From NCBI GenBank assembly GCA_026400535.1, contig JAPLOU010000042.1, forward strand, positions 1 to 64,000: DNA of 64,000 bases. Direction: 5' to 3'. A program made the position numbers and the translations under genes. Position 1 is the first letter of the stretch. Each line of letters starts with the position of its first letter. Positions 16,843-26,621 of the stretch are shown here, in pieces. This stretch comes from Hyphomicrobiales bacterium. Its GTDB lineage: Bacteria; Pseudomonadota; Alphaproteobacteria; Rhizobiales; Beijerinckiaceae. The notes beneath the pieces were generated by a model. The model did no database searches. It had not been told where the DNA came from and saw only the letters and a program-made list of their open reading frames with translations.

Positions 16843-17589
16843 TCATCCTTCGTGACGGAAGCCATCCACAAGCGTGCGGACACCATCTGAAAGCGCGCGC
16901 CACTCAGTCAGGGCCTCGCGCGGAAATCGCACGGCAATGTCGACGCCGCGGTGTTTCAGCACCATGCGGCAACCCTCGTCGACCTTCGTGACAGCCGTGT
17001 CCGACGAGCAGCGGGCGAAGAACACCTCGCCCGCCGGCGGCGCCATGAACAGCTCTTCTCCGTCGAAGCGGGAGCCCTTCTTGAAGTTTCGGGAGACAAG
17101 GCCACCCGGATTGGACCAGGCGCCCGGCATGACAAAACGGGCCAGGGTGGCGAACAGAGCCGCAGGATCAGTCGCGGGGTCGGCTGCTCCGACCGTGAGG
17201 TGCACGTCCGCCTTGTCAAGCGGCCCGGCAGCAACCATGGATGGCCACATGACGCGCAGACGGATGATGCCGACCTCCCGCGCCATGTCGGGCGGGCGCG
17301 GCCCCTTGTAGGTCTCCGGAAAGACGAGCTTTTCGGACCCGGCGCGCATTTCCAGCATCTGCACCGGCGGCGTCGGACGGTTTGTCAACCACAGACCGAT
17401 GCCCACCCCCCCGCAGCCGACCAGCGCCAGCAGCAGCAGGACGGACCAGACAAGGCCGTCCATGCGGGGCACAGGCCCGACAGCGATATGCTTTAGCCGC
17501 CGCAATTCGGCAGCGGCGGCGTGCCCATTCGCGGCGGTTGCGGATCGTGCGGCGTGAAGGGCGGCAGCGTGGGACATCGTCTGGGTCAT
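16843..17589 (-). CDS. Membrane-anchored protein of unknown function
   Basis: This 248-residue protein has an N-terminal cytoplasmic stretch of about 45 residues, one membrane helix (VWSVLLLLALVGCGGVGIGLWL), and a C-terminal domain of about 160 residues probably in the periplasm (MRAGSEKLVFPETYKG to the end). The start is placed at 17589 (MTQTMSHAAA); the frame continues to 17640 but would then cross the CtrA-type box. The C-terminal domain is well formed, but I recognise no family. It is divergent from the small membrane gene at 17704. Confidence 0.7.
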   Translation of the reverse strand: MTQTMSHAAALHAARSATAANGHAAAAELRRLKHIAVGPVPRMDGLVWSVLLLLALVGCGGVGIGLWLTNRPTPPVQMLEMRAGSEKLVFPETYKGPRPPDMAREVGIIRLRVMWPSMVAAGPLDKADVHLTVGAADPATDPAALFATLARFVMPGAWSNPGGLVSRNFKKGSRFDGEELFMAPPAGEVFFARCSSDTAVTKVDEGCRMVLKHRGVDIAVRFPREALTEWRALSDGVRTLVDGFRHEG

Positions 17590-17640
17590 GCTGGTCAAAC
17601 GCAAAACGGTCGTTGAATTAAGGATACCAGCACAGATCAC

Positions 17641-17655
17641 TTAACGTCCGCTTAA
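17641..17655. promoter_or_regulatory. CtrA-type box (TTAA-N7-TTAA)
   Basis: TTAACGTCCGCTTAA fits the full CtrA consensus spacing. It lies between two divergent genes (starts at 17589 and 17704), 51 and 48 bp away. CtrA is the cell-cycle response regulator of alphaproteobacteria. Binding is inferred from the motif alone. Confidence 0.5.
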
Positions 17656-17703
17656 GCATGCGCGATAACGAATTGTTAAGTGTTCCGTCGGGAGTGCGTT
17701 GCA

Positions 17704-18033
17704 TTGACCCTCGAGCCAGAAGCCATTCAGGCATTCCAGGCGTTGCTCATCGGCTTTGCCTTCGCCGGGCTGGTCGCCAGCGCCTTCGAACTGTTCACGG
17801 CGCGCAAGGCGAGCTTCCACCTTCTGGAGACCGGCGGCCTGCTGGCCGTGGCGAGCGTGCCGGTGATCGTGTTCTCGGCGCCGTTCATCATCCTGCGCAA
17901 CACGATCATGGGCCGCCAGATCGAAGGCCGGCCGATACCGTTCGTGGCCATCGCAACCGTTATCGCCGGCTTCTGGAGCCTGGCCTGCGGCCATGTGGTG
18001 ATCCGGCTGGCAAGCGGCATTCTCGGAATCTGA
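17704..18033 (+). CDS. Small membrane protein of unknown function
   Basis: This 109-residue protein has three hydrophobic helices (AFQALLIGFAFAGLVASAF, LLAVASVPVIVFSAPFII, FVAIATVIAGFWSLACGHVV) and a short loop ILRNTIMGRQIEGRP. The start is read as TTG at 17704 because GGGAG lies 9 bases upstream. A GTG at 17680 would add eight residues. Similar small membrane proteins occur in Hyphomicrobiales, possibly DUF6949, but I am not certain of the family. Confidence 0.65.
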   Translation: MTLEPEAIQAFQALLIGFAFAGLVASAFELFTARKASFHLLETGGLLAVASVPVIVFSAPFIILRNTIMGRQIEGRPIPFVAIATVIAGFWSLACGHVVIRLASGILGI

Positions 18034-18100
18034 TCTGCTCACAGATCAGTGCCTTGCGAGCGTTGGCGGGCTCAATCCCGCAACCTCTTGAATCGAAGAA

Positions 18101-18655
18101 TCAGCCGAGCATGCGCAGAAATCCGGCGAAGCGCATCAGCCCTTCGGGCCATGGGCCGTGCCCGGAGCTGGCGTTAATGTGACCGGCATCGCCCGCATCC
18201 GAGAATTCCGAGCCCCAGGCGCCCGCCAGCTCCTGCGCCTCGTCGACAGTGCAATATGGATCGCTCGTGCTGCACGCCAGCACCGAGCGGAATGGCAGCT
18301 TGTGGCGGACATGCTTGGCAAAATCCGCCGGGATCGCGGACATCGAATGCAGGACGCGTTCCGATGCCGGCGAAACCAGAAATGCGCCCACCACGTTCAG
18401 CCCTTCAAGCGCGGCAGCCGCATGGCCGACTGAACTCACCCCTGTGCTGTGCGCGACCAGCACCACCGGACGGGTGGACGCTTTTACCGCAGCAATGATG
18501 GCGGCAGCCCATTCCTCGCGATGCGGCTTGTCCCAGTTGGCCTGTTCAATGCGGCGCGCGGTACTGAGTTTACCCTCCCAGCGCGTCTGCCAGTGTGCGG
18601 GCCCTGAGCCGCCAAGGCCCGGAATGAACAGGATGTCGGCGTCAGATGTGCGCAT
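18101..18655 (-). CDS. RBBP9/YdeN-family alpha/beta hydrolase
   Basis: This 184-residue serine hydrolase has FIPGLGGSGPAHWQTRWE near the N-terminus, the nucleophile S70 in VAHSTG, D132 and H159 in GDAGHINASSGHGPWPEG; the latter is diagnostic of the RBBP9/YdeN family. The substrate is unknown. It is the last of four minus-strand genes (rpe, purB, acetyltransferase, hydrolase) and lies 63 bp from the acetyltransferase. It faces the small membrane gene ending at 18033. Confidence 0.85.
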   Translation of the reverse strand: MRTSDADILFIPGLGGSGPAHWQTRWEGKLSTARRIEQANWDKPHREEWAAAIIAAVKASTRPVVLVAHSTGVSSVGHAAAALEGLNVVGAFLVSPASERVLHSMSAIPADFAKHVRHKLPFRSVLACSTSDPYCTVDEAQELAGAWGSEFSDAGDAGHINASSGHGPWPEGLMRFAGFLRMLG

Positions 18656-18718
18656 GAAGGAGGCTTGTCACCGTGAGTTCCCCTTCTGGACTATCGAACG
18701 AGCCACACCGGGGCAACC

Positions 18719-19216
18719 CTACCTGACCACACGCTCCATCATCACGGTGTCAACACCGGCATGCGACAGGCCGCGCGCCACGCGCGAAAAGCCGACATGG
18801 GCATAAAATCCGACAGCCGTCAGCGACGCCGCCGCCGTCAGGCGTTCGATGCCACGCTTGCGCGCCCGGTCATAGAGCGCGTCGAGCAGCGCCGCGCCCA
18901 CTCCCATGCCCTGCGCATTGGGGTCGACGAAAAGCGCGTCGATGACCGCGACGTCCTCGGCGCTGGCGCGCCGCGCGCGACTGGCGACGAGGACGCCGCT
19001 GACGACCCGCTCGGGGCTCGCCCAGACCTGCAGTTCCGCCACCAGGAACAGGTCCGCATCGGCCAGCCGCCGCTTCATCGCGGGAAAGGTGTAGTCCGCC
19101 AGCACCCGGAGCTGTTGCGCGCCCGTATACTCTGGCGCGTTGGAAATCCGGACGGCGCGGTCGATCAGAGCTGTCACAGCGCCGAGATCGGCAAGGAGCG
19201 CAGGGCGAACCAGCAT
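18719..19216 (-). CDS. GNAT-family N-acetyltransferase
   Basis: This 165-residue protein has IDALFVDPNAQGMGVGAALLDAL, the acetyl-CoA pyrophosphate-binding motif of GNAT enzymes (QGxGxG/A type), and GFYAHVGFSRVARG near the end. The N-terminus (MLVRPALLADLGAVTALIDRAV) is a typical GNAT start. It begins nine bases after the purB stop, so it is probably co-transcribed with purB. The acceptor substrate cannot be predicted. Confidence 0.82.
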   Translation of the reverse strand: MLVRPALLADLGAVTALIDRAVRISNAPEYTGAQQLRVLADYTFPAMKRRLADADLFLVAELQVWASPERVVSGVLVASRARRASAEDVAVIDALFVDPNAQGMGVGAALLDALYDRARKRGIERLTAAASLTAVGFYAHVGFSRVARGLSHAGVDTVMMERVVR

Positions 19217-19225
19217 GACTGCGCT

Positions 19226-20533
19226 TCAGACCGCGCCAAAGACACGGGCAAAGATCGTTTCGACATGCTTGAAGTGGTAGGCCTCGTCGAACATGGCAGC
19301 CAGTTCCGTACCCGTGAGCCGCGCTGTCACATCCGGATCGGCTTTGAGGTTGGTCAGGAAATCCTCGCCATGCTCCCAGGTCCGCATCGCGTTGCGCTGC
19401 ACGAGGCTGTAGCTTTCCTCGCGACTGGCCCCGGCCTGCGTCAGGGCCAGCAGCACCCGTTGCGAATTGTGAAGCCCGCCGAGTCGATCAAGATTCTTGC
19501 GCATGTTGGCGGGATAGACCAGCAGCTTGTCGATCACGCCGGTGAGGCGCGCCAACGCGAAATCCAGCGTCACTGTTGCGTCCGGGCCGATCATGCGCTC
19601 AACCGATGAGTGGGAGATGTCCCGCTCATGCCACAGGGCGACGTTCTCCAGCGCTGGCGTCACCATCGCGCGCACCAGCCGGGCGAGCCCCGTCAGGTTC
19701 TCAGTCAGCACCGGATTGCGCTTGTGCGGCATCGCCGAGGAGCCTTTTTGCCCAGGCGAGAAGTATTCCTCGGCCTCGTAGACCTCCGTGCGCTGGAGAT
19801 GACGGATCTCCGTCGCCAGGCGCTCGACGCAGGAAGCCACCACGCCAAGCGTGGCGAAGAACATGGCGTGCCGATCGCGCGGGATCACCTGTGTCGAGAT
19901 CGGCTCAACGCTCAGACCCATCTTGGCGGCCACATGTTCCTCGACCGAAGGATCGATGTTGGCGAAGGTGCCGACTGCGCCCGAGATTGCACAGGTTGCG
20001 ACTTCGGCGCGGGCCACCACCAGCCTTGCCCGGCAGCGGGCAAACTCGGCATGGGCTTGCGCCAGCTTGAGGCCAAAGGTCACTGGCTCGGCATGGATGC
20101 CGTGGGAGCGCCCGATCATGGGCGTCAGCTTGTGCTCGAAGGCACGGCGCTTGAGCGCTACCAGCAATGCATCGACATCTGCGATCAGGATGTCGGCGGC
20201 GCGCGAAAGCTGCACGGCGAGCGTTGTGTCAAGCACGTCCGACGAGGTCATGCCCTGATGCATGAAGCGTGCTTCCGGCCCCACGATTTCGGCCAGATGG
20301 GTCAGGAAGGCGATCACGTCATGCTTGGTGACACGCTCGATCTCGTCGATCCGCGCCACATCGAACACCGCATCCTTCGCCCTGGCCCAGATCGCGGCAG
20401 CGGCTTCCTTTGGAACGACGCCAAGCTCGGCAAGCCGGTCGGTCGCATGCGCCTCGATCTCGAACCAGATGCGGAAGCGTGTCTGCGGTTCCCAGATTGC
20501 GACCATCTCGGGGCGGGAGTAACGAGGGATCAT
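19226..20533 (-). CDS. purB: Adenylosuccinate lyase PurB
   Basis: This 435-residue enzyme acts twice in purine synthesis: it splits SAICAR and adenylosuccinate to release fumarate. It has MHQGMTSSDVLDT at 91-103, GRSHGIHAEP at 141-150 and the superfamily signature GSSAMPHKRNP at 264-274. The start MIPRYSRPEM is the conserved N-terminus of the shorter, alphaproteobacterial and Gram-positive-like PurB. It is followed closely by the acetyltransferase gene and preceded by rpe at a 208-bp distance. Confidence 0.95.
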   Translation of the reverse strand: MIPRYSRPEMVAIWEPQTRFRIWFEIEAHATDRLAELGVVPKEAAAAIWARAKDAVFDVARIDEIERVTKHDVIAFLTHLAEIVGPEARFMHQGMTSSDVLDTTLAVQLSRAADILIADVDALLVALKRRAFEHKLTPMIGRSHGIHAEPVTFGLKLAQAHAEFARCRARLVVARAEVATCAISGAVGTFANIDPSVEEHVAAKMGLSVEPISTQVIPRDRHAMFFATLGVVASCVERLATEIRHLQRTEVYEAEEYFSPGQKGSSAMPHKRNPVLTENLTGLARLVRAMVTPALENVALWHERDISHSSVERMIGPDATVTLDFALARLTGVIDKLLVYPANMRKNLDRLGGLHNSQRVLLALTQAGASREESYSLVQRNAMRTWEHGEDFLTNLKADPDVTARLTGTELAAMFDEAYHFKHVETIFARVFGAV

Positions 20534-20741
20534 GTTGGCTCTTCCATGCGGTGTTTCTTCCAGTGTTCGCGTGGCTCACAGAACATGGTTTGGACTGCGT
20601 CCTGCGGACCCTTCCGCGGACAAGCCATCCGAGGCACCGGACAGGTGCGGTCCAGCCATTTTCGCGTTGCCGGGGCCCTGCAGCGTCAGCGGAATGGAAC
20701 CCGTATTCCCGACCATGTTCCGTGGGCGCAGCGAACACACC

Positions 20742-21425
20742 TCAAATCCAGTCACCGCGGACGCCTTTGCCAGCCTTGCGGATCGCGCTGATGTTCCCGG
20801 CATAAGCGCCCTCACCGCCCCTGAACGCCGCAGAGCCTGCCACCAGCACATTCGCGCCGGCGGCCACAACCTTCGGCGCCGTCTCGGGCGTGCACCCGCC
20901 ATCGATCTCGATGTCAATCGGCCTGTCCCCGACCATCGCCCTGATCCGGCGGATTTTCTCGCAGACCGCCGGAATGAAGGCCTGTCCACCGAAGCCGGGA
21001 TTGACCGTCATGCAGAGGATCAGATCGACGCTGTCGACCAAGTACTCGATGGCGCTCTCCGGCGTGCCGGGGTTGAGCGCGATGCCGGCCTTCTTGCCAA
21101 GCGCCCGGATCGCCTGCAGCGCGCGGGCCGCGTGCGGCCCGGCCTCGGCATGAATGGTGATGATGTCGGCTCCGGCCTTCGCGAAAGCTTCGATGAAGGG
21201 ATCGACTGGCGCGATCATCAGATGCACGTCGAAGACTTTCTTCGTATGCGGACGGATGGCCTTGATGATGTCAGGCCCGAAGGTGATGTTTGGCACGAAA
21301 TGCCCGTCCATCACATCGCAATGGATCCAGTCCGCCCCGGCCCTGTCGATGGCCGCGACCTCTGCGCCAAGACGGGCAAAATCGGCGGACAGGATCGAGG
21401 GAGCGATGACGAGCGGCTTTGACAT
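20742..21425 (-). CDS. rpe: Ribulose-phosphate 3-epimerase
   Basis: This 227-residue TIM-barrel enzyme has [43 protein letters not shown] and IDIEIDGGC, with the metal-binding His and Asp residues of Rpe. It interconverts ribulose 5-phosphate and xylulose 5-phosphate in the pentose phosphate and Calvin cycles. Many Rpe proteins have VDGG where this one has IDGG. No other Calvin-cycle genes are close, so it is the housekeeping copy. Confidence 0.95.
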   Translation of the reverse strand: MSKPLVIAPSILSADFARLGAEVAAIDRAGADWIHCDVMDGHFVPNITFGPDIIKAIRPHTKKVFDVHLMIAPVDPFIEAFAKAGADIITIHAEAGPHAARALQAIRALGKKAGIALNPGTPESAIEYLVDSVDLILCMTVNPGFGGQAFIPAVCEKIRRIRAMVGDRPIDIEIDGGCTPETAPKVVAAGANVLVAGSAAFRGGEGAYAGNISAIRKAGKGVRGDWI

Positions 21426-21494
21426 CTGCGCGGGTTAGCACTGCTGCTGGCATGGGGCAATCTGTCTTGCAGCGTGACAGCGCCTGCAAAGACG

Positions 21495-22484
21495 TTATGG
21501 CTTGGCGGCGAACCGCTTCGCTATCGGCTTGATCAGTTGCGGCATCAGATAGATCGGAAATTGTGCCAGCGCAAAGAACAGGAAGGTGGTTTCCGGCGTG
21601 GCCGCGCCAAGTGCGGCGATCAGGGCGCCCATGTTCCGCTGGCCGGTGCCGTAACCCATCAGGAAACAGTCCCCCGGCTTCATCAACGGGCGGAGCACCA
21701 GCCATGCCAGCAGAAAGCCGGCGATGACAATTGCAAAGGCTACGCCGAGAAACAGGAGCACCTTGCCCGGCTGCGTCACGAAGGCGTTGGTCACGCCATC
21801 CATGGCGGCAATGGCGAAGAGAAAGTACATGATGACCCCGAAGCCATCGAGTTCGGACTTGACCGCCTTGATCCGCTCGTAGCCGACGACGGCGCGAAAC
21901 AGGATCGCGGCCACGATCGCGCCGCCGATCAGCCCGAGCATCCTGAGCATCAGGACCGGCCTGTCCAGCGGCACTGGCCCGCCGAGCAGTAACTCGGCCA
22001 GCGGCGGCGCGATGAACGGGGAGGCGCTGGTGGTGATGATGGTGGCGGCGATCAGCACCGTCGGCTCGATGTTGAACATCATCGCCATGGCGGGGCCGGA
22101 CATGATCGGCGGTGCTGCCGCGACAATGACCAGACCCAGCACCAGCCCCGGATCGAGCGACTCGCGCGGAAACACCGTCAGGATGCTGAGCACCATCAGC
22201 ACAGGGGCCAAGATCAGCCAGCCAACCGCCAGCAGCACCGCGCCCGGCCTGGCCAGCGCCGCCTTGAGCGCGGCAAGGTCCGCGCGGGCAAAGGTCAACG
22301 CGACAAACAGGAAGATCGTGACCGGCAGCAGCGGCCGGGCGGCGGCCGCGAACTGCGGTAGCGCCAGCCCCATGAAAATCGACAGGGCAAAGCCCTGCGT
22401 GCCGTAGCGGCCCAGAAAGGCAAGCGGTGCGAGAAACAGGTTCAAGGCGTGGTGGTTCCGGGCGCCCGCAGGCGTGAGCCCCAC
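21495..22484 (-). CDS. Bile acid:sodium symporter-like (SBF/BASS) membrane transporter
   Basis: This 329-residue protein has about ten membrane helices. Features such as VAAAPPIMSGPAMAMMF and GYGTGQRNMGALIAALG resemble the two crossed-helix regions of SBF/BASS transporters, which move organic anions with sodium. The start codon appears to be GTG at 22484; no ATG exists near there. The substrate is unknown. It is divergent from a DadA-like gene, which could use an imported substrate; that is inference from position only. Confidence 0.6.
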   Translation of the reverse strand: MGLTPAGARNHHALNLFLAPLAFLGRYGTQGFALSIFMGLALPQFAAAARPLLPVTIFLFVALTFARADLAALKAALARPGAVLLAVGWLILAPVLMVLSILTVFPRESLDPGLVLGLVIVAAAPPIMSGPAMAMMFNIEPTVLIAATIITTSASPFIAPPLAELLLGGPVPLDRPVLMLRMLGLIGGAIVAAILFRAVVGYERIKAVKSELDGFGVIMYFLFAIAAMDGVTNAFVTQPGKVLLFLGVAFAIVIAGFLLAWLVLRPLMKPGDCFLMGYGTGQRNMGALIAALGAATPETTFLFFALAQFPIYLMPQLIKPIAKRFAAKP

Positions 22485-22613
22485 AGCCCTAGCAGATCAT
22501 GCGGGCGGCACAACCACGCGCGGCACAGGGCGGATCAGCGCTATGACGCGTTGCCGCAGTCGCGATTGGCTGCTGCAATGGCTGCCTTTAGCCCATAAGG
22601 TTGAAGGGCAGCT

Positions 22614-23879
22614 GTGGATCGGATCGATGGAATGAAGGTTGACTGCATTGTTCTGGGCGCGGGCATTGTCGGGACCTGCGTGGCGCTGCACCTTCAGAAA
22701 GCCGGCCGCTCGACGGTCCTGATCGACCGGCGCGGGATATCCGAGGAAACCTCCTTCGGCAATGCCGGGTTGATCCAGCGCGAGGCGGTCTACCCCTACG
22801 GCTTCCCGCAGGACCTGCGCAGCCTGATGCGCTATGCCACAAACACCATGGTGGACATGCATTTCCACCCCGCCGCACTGCCGGGCCTCGCGCCCTTCCT
22901 CTTCGCCTACTGGCGCAACTCGCGCCCGGCCCGCCACGCCGAGGTCGCGCGCCTGTACGCAACGCTGATCGCCCACTGTGTCACCGAACACGACGCCCTC
23001 GCAGCCGAGGCCGATGCCACCCACCTTCTGCGCCGCGTGGGTTACATCGACCTGTTCCGCTCTGCCAGCGACCGCGATGCGAGCTACGCCAAGGCTGACG
23101 CCTGGGGCCGCGAGTTCGGCCTCAACCACCTGAAGCTCGGGCCGGCGGAACTGCGCCAGGCCGAACCGCATCTGAGCCAGGATATGGTCGGCGCGCTGCA
23201 CTGGACCGACCCGGTCTCGGTGCTCGATCCGCACGGCTTGGCCAGCGCCTATCTCTCCCGCTTCGAGACACTGGGCGGTCGCTTCATCAAGGGTGACGCG
23301 AGCACCCTGAGCGAACGGCCCGGAGGCGGCTGGACGGCGGTGGGGTTCGAAGGGGCGATCATCGAAGCGCGGGACGCCGTACTCTGCCTCGGACCCTGGT
23401 CTGACCTTGTCACCAGGGCGCTCGGCTACCGCTTTCCGCTCGGAGTGAAGCGCGGCTATCACATGCACTACAAGCCGGTGGGCAATGCCGTTCTCAACCA
23501 CGTCGTGGTCGATTCGGAATTTGGCTATGTGCTCGCACCGATGAACAAGGGCGTGCGGCTGACCACCGGTGCGGAGTTCGCGCGGCGCGACGCGGCCATG
23601 ACGCCGGTCCAACTGGCGCGGGCCGAGCCGCTGGCGAAAGGCCTGCTCCCGCTGGAGAGCCGCCTTGACGCCGAGCCGTGGATGGGTTGCCGACCCTGCA
23701 CGCCCGACATGATGCCGATCATCGGCCCGGCGCACCGGCACAAGAACCTCACCTTCGCGTTCGGCCACGCCCATCATGGCCTGACGCTGGGCGCCGTGAC
23801 AGGACGCATGGTCGCCGAAATGGTGACCGGCAAGGAGGTTTTCGTGAACCCCGAACCCTTCAGGCCGGGGCGGTTCTGA
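22614..23879 (+). CDS. DadA-like FAD-dependent oxidoreductase
   Basis: This 421-residue protein has an N-terminal FAD motif GAGIVG (15-20), SFGNAGLIQ, and a C-terminal GHAHHGLTLGAVTGRMVAE, marks of D-amino acid dehydrogenases. It is the second DadA-like gene here and is clearly different from the one at 4217. The start may be GTG at 22614, with AAGGG five bases upstream, or ATG at 22632, which gives MKVDCIVLGAG. Its substrate is unknown. It is divergent from the SBF-type transporter. Confidence 0.78.
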   Translation: MDRIDGMKVDCIVLGAGIVGTCVALHLQKAGRSTVLIDRRGISEETSFGNAGLIQREAVYPYGFPQDLRSLMRYATNTMVDMHFHPAALPGLAPFLFAYWRNSRPARHAEVARLYATLIAHCVTEHDALAAEADATHLLRRVGYIDLFRSASDRDASYAKADAWGREFGLNHLKLGPAELRQAEPHLSQDMVGALHWTDPVSVLDPHGLASAYLSRFETLGGRFIKGDASTLSERPGGGWTAVGFEGAIIEARDAVLCLGPWSDLVTRALGYRFPLGVKRGYHMHYKPVGNAVLNHVVVDSEFGYVLAPMNKGVRLTTGAEFARRDAAMTPVQLARAEPLAKGLLPLESRLDAEPWMGCRPCTPDMMPIIGPAHRHKNLTFAFGHAHHGLTLGAVTGRMVAEMVTGKEVFVNPEPFRPGRF

Positions 23880-24101
23880 GGACTGCCGTCACGCGGTTCA
23901 AGGCTTCATTGACAGGCACAAGGTTCGCGCGCTGAAGCTCCGGATCGTCTTTCTGAGATTGGAATCACGCTGCACCAAGGTCGTCCCGGCGCTACTCCCG
24001 ATTTCGTGATCAATTCCCGGCGATTGTTCGTTGAATTGGCCCGCCGCCGCCCTACCCTCCAGGCAAAGAACATGGTTGGAAGCAAGCGAGAGGACAAGCA
24101 G

Positions 24102-25079
24102 ATGATCGACCTTTCACGCCGGGAGGCCTTCATGACGGCTGCCGCCGCCACCGCCATCGCTGCCACCGGGGCAAGCCTGCCCGATGTCGCGCTGGCCCAA
24201 GCCGGCGCGCCTGCGCAGGCGCCGGGGTTTTATCGCTACAAGGTCGGTGACATGACCGTGACGGCCATTCAGGACGGCTTCTTCCGCCGCCCGTTGGAAG
24301 GGTTCATCCGCAATGCTGAACTGCCGGCCGTGCAGGCCGCCATGGCGTCCGCCTTCCTGTCGACCAGCGCCGTCGAAATCTCCTTCACGACGATGGTCGT
24401 GCAGAACGGCTCGCAGGTCACCTTGCTCGATACCGGCAATGGCGATTCCGGGGCGCCGACCTCTGGCCTCTGGATGCGCAATTTCCGCGCCGCGGGTTAC
24501 ACGCCGGAGCAGGTCACCCGCGTGGTCTTCAGCCATTTCCACGGTGACCACATCAACGGCCTGCGCCTCAAGGACGGCACGTTGACCTTCCCCAACGCCG
24601 AAATTGTCGTTCCGGCGCCGGAATGGGCGTTCTGGATGGACGACGCCCGAATGGGTGCCGCTCCCGAAGCCATGCGCGGCGCCTTCGCAGGCGTCCGCCG
24701 CGTGTTCTCCCCCATCGCCGCGAACGTGAAGCAGTTCCAGCCCGGCGCCGAAGTCGCCCCCGGGATCGTCTCGGTCCCAGCCTTCGGGCACACGCCCGGC
24801 CATTGCGTTTTCATGATCGCGTCGGGCACCGGAAAGCTGATGTTCATGGCCGACACGACCAATCACCCGGCGCTGTTCGTCCGCAATCCGGACTGGTCGG
24901 CCGTGTTCGACATGGATGCGGATGGCGCCCGCGCCACGCGCCGCCGCATGCTCGACATGATGGCCGCGGAGAAGACGCAGGTGCACTTCTATCATGCCCC
25001 GTTCCCGGCAACCGGCTTCATCACGAAGGCTGGCAACGGCTTCGAACTGATCCCCGTGCAGTGGACCTCGTCGGTCTGA
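24102..25079 (+). CDS. Tat-exported metallo-beta-lactamase-fold hydrolase
   Basis: This 325-residue protein starts with a twin-arginine signal (LSRREAF, then an Ala-rich helix, cleavage near ALAQA). The hydrolase domain has HFHGDH at 145-150, FGHTPGHC and MADTTNHP, the zinc-binding set of the metallo-beta-lactamase fold. It should act in the periplasm; relatives include quorum-quenching lactonases and other hydrolases, so the substrate is open. The ATG at 24102 is chosen because GAGAGGA precedes it and it begins the signal; the open frame reaches 24006. The 222-bp gap upstream shows nothing else. Confidence 0.83.
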   Translation: MIDLSRREAFMTAAAATAIAATGASLPDVALAQAGAPAQAPGFYRYKVGDMTVTAIQDGFFRRPLEGFIRNAELPAVQAAMASAFLSTSAVEISFTTMVVQNGSQVTLLDTGNGDSGAPTSGLWMRNFRAAGYTPEQVTRVVFSHFHGDHINGLRLKDGTLTFPNAEIVVPAPEWAFWMDDARMGAAPEAMRGAFAGVRRVFSPIAANVKQFQPGAEVAPGIVSVPAFGHTPGHCVFMIASGTGKLMFMADTTNHPALFVRNPDWSAVFDMDADGARATRRRMLDMMAAEKTQVHFYHAPFPATGFITKAGNGFELIPVQWTSSV

Positions 25080-25183
25080 CCAGCCCTGGCACCATCGCTG
25101 GACTGCAGCGCCTCCAATCGTGCTATGGAGACATCGCCGGGGCGCACAACCCCGGCCTTTCCGATTGATGATCGACGGTCTCC

Positions 25184-26008
25184 ATGACGCATCCTGCCGC
25201 ACCGTCCACCCTGCGCGTCGCCGCCGACCCGCGCGCCATTGAGAAGATCGCCTTCGTGGCCGGTGACAGCGATGAGGCGCAGGCCTCGCTGCGGCGTCTG
25301 GCCAAGCTTTACGGAAACACCGATCCCGAGGACGCGGACGTGGTCGTCGCGCTTGGCGGCGACGGGTTGATGCTGCAGACCATGCACAGGTTCATGAAGG
25401 GCAATGGTGCGTCCAAGCCGATCTATGGCATGCACCGCGGCTCTGTCGGCTTCCTGATGAACGACTTCCGCGAGAAGGGCCTGATGCAGCGGCTGCGCAT
25501 GGCCGAGATATCCATCGTGCATCCGCTCCAGATGGCCGCCACCGACAGCGCTGGCGTCGTCCAGACGGCCCGCGCCATCAACGAGGTCCACCTACTGAGG
25601 CGCTCCTACCAGGCCGCCAAGCTGAGGATCAGCATCGACGGCAAGGAACGCCTGGCGGAGCTGATTGCCGACGGCGTGCTTCTGGCCACTCCAGCGGGCT
25701 CGACCGCCTACAATCTTTCGGCCAACGGGCCGATCCTGCCCCTGAATGCGACGCTGATGGCGCTCACGCCGATCTCCGCCTTCCGGCCGCGGCGCTGGCG
25801 CGGCGCGCTTCTGCCGGACAGCGCGCGCGTCACGGTCGAAGTGATGGAAGCCGCCAAGCGGCCCGTCAGCGCGGTCGCCGACCATACCCAGGTGGATGAG
25901 GTTGTCCGGGTCGACATCGCCATGGATCACAACATCGATCTGTTGATGATGCATGATCCCGGCCACAGTCTCGACGAGCGGATCCTGCGTGAACAGTTTG
26001 GTTACTGA
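25184..26008 (+). CDS. nadK: NAD kinase
   Basis: This 274-residue enzyme phosphorylates NAD to NADP. It has the GGDG motif at 58-61 ([15 protein letters not shown]), INEVHLLR with the conserved Asn, and [15 protein letters not shown]. Length and motifs match the short alphaproteobacterial NadK form. The ATG is at 25184. It stands alone between the metallo-hydrolase and the response regulator. Confidence 0.94.
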   Translation: MTHPAAPSTLRVAADPRAIEKIAFVAGDSDEAQASLRRLAKLYGNTDPEDADVVVALGGDGLMLQTMHRFMKGNGASKPIYGMHRGSVGFLMNDFREKGLMQRLRMAEISIVHPLQMAATDSAGVVQTARAINEVHLLRRSYQAAKLRISIDGKERLAELIADGVLLATPAGSTAYNLSANGPILPLNATLMALTPISAFRPRRWRGALLPDSARVTVEVMEAAKRPVSAVADHTQVDEVVRVDIAMDHNIDLLMMHDPGHSLDERILREQFGY

Positions 26009-26081
26009 AACAGCTTATCCTCATTCATTGTGAGTGAACGAGGATTCGCGGCGTTTGCTGCGTCAGACGAGCTAAGAGCCG

Positions 26082-26621
26082 ATGCGCGTTGACTGTACCA
26101 AGCTGCGCTTTCTGATCATCGACGACAGCCAGTTCATGCGCAAGGTGCTGAAGGCACTGCTGCATGGATTCGGCGCGCGCGAGGTGCTTGAGGCCGAAGA
26201 CGGCGCGACCGGGCTTGAAGCGTTCATGACCCATGCGCCCGATATCGTTATCCTCGATTGGGAAATGCCGATTCTCGATGGACTCGAGGTGACGCGGATG
26301 ATCAGGCAACCAACCACCAGCGTGAACCCGTTCGCTCCGATCATCGTGGTCACGGGGCATTCAGAGAAGCGCCGGGTAACCATGGCGCGCGAAGCCGGCG
26401 TCAATGAATTCCTTGTTAAGCCGATCTCATCAAAGGGCCTTTACGACCGGATCCTGACGGTCGTGGCATTCCCGCGGCCATTCATTCGGACCAAGAATTT
26501 TTTCGGACCGGACCGCCGTCGCGGCTCTATCAGCAATTATGCCGGACCGGAACGGCGCAAGGGCGGTGAGGCAGAAGTGATCAAGACACGTCCCCTGATT
26601 GAAAAGACGAAGAGAACCTGA
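26082..26621 (+). CDS. CheY-like response regulator with a basic tail
   Basis: This 179-residue protein has one receiver domain with acidic residues in IIDDSQFMRK, the phospho-acceptor D59 in ILDWEMP, T in VVTGHSE and K in FLVKPIS. The remaining 50 residues form a basic tail with two GPDRR/GPERRKG repeats and no DNA-binding domain. Its stop shares a base with the start of the Hpt-like gene (TGATG), so the two probably form one phosphorelay unit. Receiver proteins of this form are common in Hyphomicrobiales. The sensor kinase is not nearby. Confidence 0.87.
   Translation: MRVDCTKLRFLIIDDSQFMRKVLKALLHGFGAREVLEAEDGATGLEAFMTHAPDIVILDWEMPILDGLEVTRMIRQPTTSVNPFAPIIVVTGHSEKRRVTMAREAGVNEFLVKPISSKGLYDRILTVVAFPRPFIRTKNFFGPDRRRGSISNYAGPERRKGGEAEVIKTRPLIEKTKRT

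Noticed and set aside
18030-18049. CTGATCTG/CAGATCAG hairpin after the small membrane gene
   Set aside because: The stem is perfect, but no T-tract follows, so I did not call a terminator; it may help bidirectional termination but evidence is thin.
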